The translations under genes were made by a program, and so were the position numbers. From Ridgeia piscesae (taxonomy: Eukaryota; Annelida; Polychaeta; Sabellida; Siboglinidae): 64,000 nucleotides of DNA. The stretch lies in contig JAODUO010000963.1 of assembly GCA_025642075.2 (NCBI GenBank), positions 70,001 through 134,000 of the forward strand. Reading direction: 5' to 3'. Each line of letters begins with the position of its first letter. Within the stretch, counting starts at the first letter, position 1. Below the pieces are notes generated by a model that was not told the origin of the DNA, made no database searches, and saw nothing but the letters and a program-made list of their open reading frames with translations. Below, one piece after another: positions 62,501-64,000 of this stretch.

Positions 62501-63662
62501 TAACAGACCCAGCAGTGCATACCAATCATAACAACATAATATCCAAAATACCTCATGTATATCTGGAATATAACCTTTTATGGCGTAATTCAGTTGTTCG
62601 GAAGGTAACACGAAATGTGCGCTTACAACATAACTTAATCGCAGGAACCACGCGTGTGTTGTAAATAGTTCATAAAAATGGCCCCTGCGTCTAGGACTGA
62701 GCAACGGAAAGTTGACGCTGACACAACAATACTTACGTCTACCCTCGTGCAATTCTACGATATATTTACTTCACACCTTCTCTTACCTTTGTAGTTCATT
62801 TTGAACAAAAGCACAGTATCTGCGGAGCGTTGTGGCGTACATTGAGCATTTTATTATCTGGTATATCTTAACATTACCCTATCGGCTAGTATGGCGTATA
62901 ATGAGTATTTTTATCATCTTATATATCTTACTATCACGCAGTCGAATACCAAGATTCCCCGTCAGGTGACGAGGGTATTCACTCAGCCCGACTACATCGG
63001 CCGCCCGAGGCAGGACTCACCGGCGCTGGTCGTGTTGAGGGGCGGGGCAAGTGTGCTGACGGCGACGTAGCCAGGCCTCGCCTCCTTCCCCGGGTCGACG
63101 ACGACCAGTGGTGTTGGACTACGGCTTGTCGTCGTCGGAAGAAATGTCGTTGTTGGCGGCGGCGTTGTAGTCGTCGTCGTTGTTGTAGATGATGTCGTCG
63201 TTGTGCGTTTTGTCGTTGTCGGTGGTAATGTTGTTGACGTCGTTGTGCGTTCTGTCGTAGTCGTTGTTGTCGGTGTCGTTGTTGGCGTTGTTGTTGTTGA
63301 TGGTGGTGTCGTGGTTGTGGTGGTGATAGTTGTTGTAGTAGTTGTTATAGGCATATCTGTCGTCGGTGGCTTCGCCTTGGTCGGCTCCATTGTGGTGGCG
63401 TTCCTTCGTGCGTCAACCGTCTCCGGTAGTGACGTCACGTCCCCCACAAACACCGGCGCCACCGACTGCGGGCACGTGAGAGCGCAGCGCGCGGTGTCCG
63501 CCTCCACACAAGTGCCGTTGTCGCGGTCGAAGTGTCTGCCTCGTAGACAGCGATGCTCGACAAAAGACGACGAGACACTGTCGCAGGTATAGTAGACGGA
63601 ACAGTTGCCCGGATGTCCGTAACTTTCGCCAGCCGTGCACGGCGCTGACCACTGACAATCGC
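56541..63662 (-). CDS. Transmembrane mucin with chitin-binding type-2 domain (3' part of gene)
   Basis: Five exons on the minus strand: 63662-63021, 62287-62155, 61419-61323, 60550-60374, 56918-56541. All phases match, giving 474 residues from the first complete codon to TAA. The start lies beyond the window. Exon 1 here encodes a chitin-binding type-2 (peritrophin-A, CBM14) domain: the cysteine pattern DCQWSAPC, then YGHPGNCSVYYTC, EHRCLRG and DRDNGTC. A stalk of about 100 residues rich in Thr and Pro follows, which is a likely O-glycosylation site. Exon 2 encodes the membrane helix (GVIAGTVGGVLVILVVLILL region) and a stop-transfer RRRKRK. The cytoplasmic tail of about 220 residues contains IENPQY, KRKAPPPPNPFGSD, DYLKV, a DDEDDDD acidic patch, a Ser/Glu-rich stretch and the C-terminal RNPFVVS. 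Expected role: chitin or glycan contact at an epithelial surface, with endocytic or signalling adaptors inside. The precise name is unknown. Confidence 0.85.
56973..57053. repeat. Dispersed repeat, copy 2
   Basis: Matches 42653-42741 (TTGTCCATTTAAAA, ACGGAAATTGTTCTTCAGTT, ACAGTAAA). Lies in the last intron of the mucin gene. Confidence 0.7.
57054..59914. other. Interior of the mucin gene's last intron
   Basis: AT-rich and without recognised exons. A short array of about seven TCCTACACCCTG units lies at 59441-59514. Open frames at 58441-59336 show no recognisable domain. Confidence 0.5.
59915..60354 (+). mobile_element. 3' end of a non-LTR retrotransposon (CR1/L2-like)
   Basis: Codons 59915-60034 encode DAPRLWNDLPDSLRLIDTLE, then FKSNLKTHLL and a stop. 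This is the characteristic extreme C terminus of reverse transcriptases of CR1/L2-type LINEs. A 3' UTR of about 320 bases follows, ending GGGCGCTTTACAAATATAAA and a TTA-rich tail. The rest of the element is missing (5' truncation, usual for LINEs). It sits in the mucin gene intron, antisense to it. Confidence 0.82.
61323..61419 (-). CDS. Cytoplasmic-tail exon of the mucin gene
   Basis: Inferred from a good acceptor (TTTCTGATTGCAG) and donor (ACT/GTGAGT). It begins in phase 2 and ends in phase 0, exactly what is needed between the transmembrane exon and the exon at 60550; direct joining of those two would give a stop. It encodes QRIPKIENPQYRTAQPQSYR and 12 more residues. Confidence 0.72.
62288..62515. 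repeat. 48-bp in-frame repeat at the transmembrane-exon acceptor
   Basis: About four and a half further units lie upstream of the exon at 62287, on the minus strand. Each encodes a version of VNGGCVVAGIAGKGMS in the same open frame as the exon. Units contain TTGTCGCAGGGATTGCCGGG, the true acceptor context; at least two upstream copies keep the AG (62384-62385 and 62480-62481), while others read CATGG or CTTGG. Confidence 0.9.
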
Positions 63663-64000
63663 CTGAAACAGATGAAAAGTTACAATCAGCAATTGGGCCG
63701 TCAACACCAAGGAAGTGCTTTTAGTTACTCGCGTAGTAGGGTTCTACCATGTCGACTGGTGCGGGTGGCACTGGTAGGCCTACGCCTATAACAGTTTCTA
63801 CACGTTGATGTGTCATATTGAAGCTAGAAGCATCGACAGTGACAGGAGAACCTGTCACGGATAGGATCCCCAGGAGGCACGTATACCAATGTACCAATGT
63901 ACCAAACGTGCCTATTCACAAAACATAAGGTGCTCGTTTATTTGGCCTACAAAGACTCATTCATCCCGTCATGCATCTGCACGTTCTGATTTCATTCGGA
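63663..64000 (-). other. Intron of the mucin gene, window edge
   Basis: Upstream of the chitin-binding exon acceptor. No further chitin-binding exon is visible, so the 5' part of the gene lies outside. Confidence 0.5.

Overview
The window is nuclear DNA of an animal, not of a microbe. Genes are split by GT-AG introns, intergenic space is long and AT-rich, and there are microsatellites, several kilobases of minisatellite and short transposons. My best guess for the organism is a marine invertebrate deuterostome, possibly a cephalochordate (amphioxus). This rests on a membrane mucin with a chitin-binding domain and on minisatellites whose unit contains an intron-exon boundary. I recall such boundary arrays being reported in amphioxus, sometimes called 'mirage' minisatellites, but I could not check this. 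A mollusc or other lophotrochozoan is not excluded.

Layout. From 1 to about 30.3 kb I see no convincing protein-coding gene. This part is repeat territory: GA and CA microsatellites (17-486), a 17-bp minisatellite (905-2404), a tRNA-derived SINE (about 4001-4325), a 32-bp minisatellite (4365-6815), a second, unrelated 17-bp minisatellite (7482-7876), a 7.4-kb array of a 36-bp unit (9367-16735), a 9-bp array (20116-20325) and several TA tracts. It also holds two copies of a long-inverted-repeat MITE (21098-21569 and 23013-24323). The second copy is split by a non-autonomous hAT-like element with a perfect 8-bp target duplication. A diverged direct duplication follows (26295 and 29581).

From 30,881 to 41,902 (minus strand) lies a complete ten-exon NOP56 gene, encoding the box C/D snoRNP core protein. 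My exon chain gives 530 residues with every phase matching. Five of its nine introns carry tandem arrays built from, or touching, their own splice sites. Introns 1 and 5 each hold a copy of one hAT-like MITE close to an exon.

From about 44.8 to 52.8 kb (plus strand) lies a nine-exon Polycomb-group RING finger (PCGF)-like gene with RING and RAWUL domains. It has a 28-nt micro-exon and one GC-AG intron. The two genes are divergently arranged about 2.9 kb apart.

From 63,662 down to 56,541 (minus strand) are the last five exons of a single-pass membrane mucin. In order it has a chitin-binding type-2 domain, a Thr-rich stalk, a transmembrane helix, and a long cytoplasmic tail with NPxY-like and NPF motifs. 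Its 5' end is outside the window. A LINE 3' end sits in its last intron.

The three genes have no obvious shared pathway: ribosome biogenesis, chromatin silencing and cell surface. The most interesting theme is structural: repeated tandem duplication of splice-site neighbourhoods in several introns of unrelated genes.
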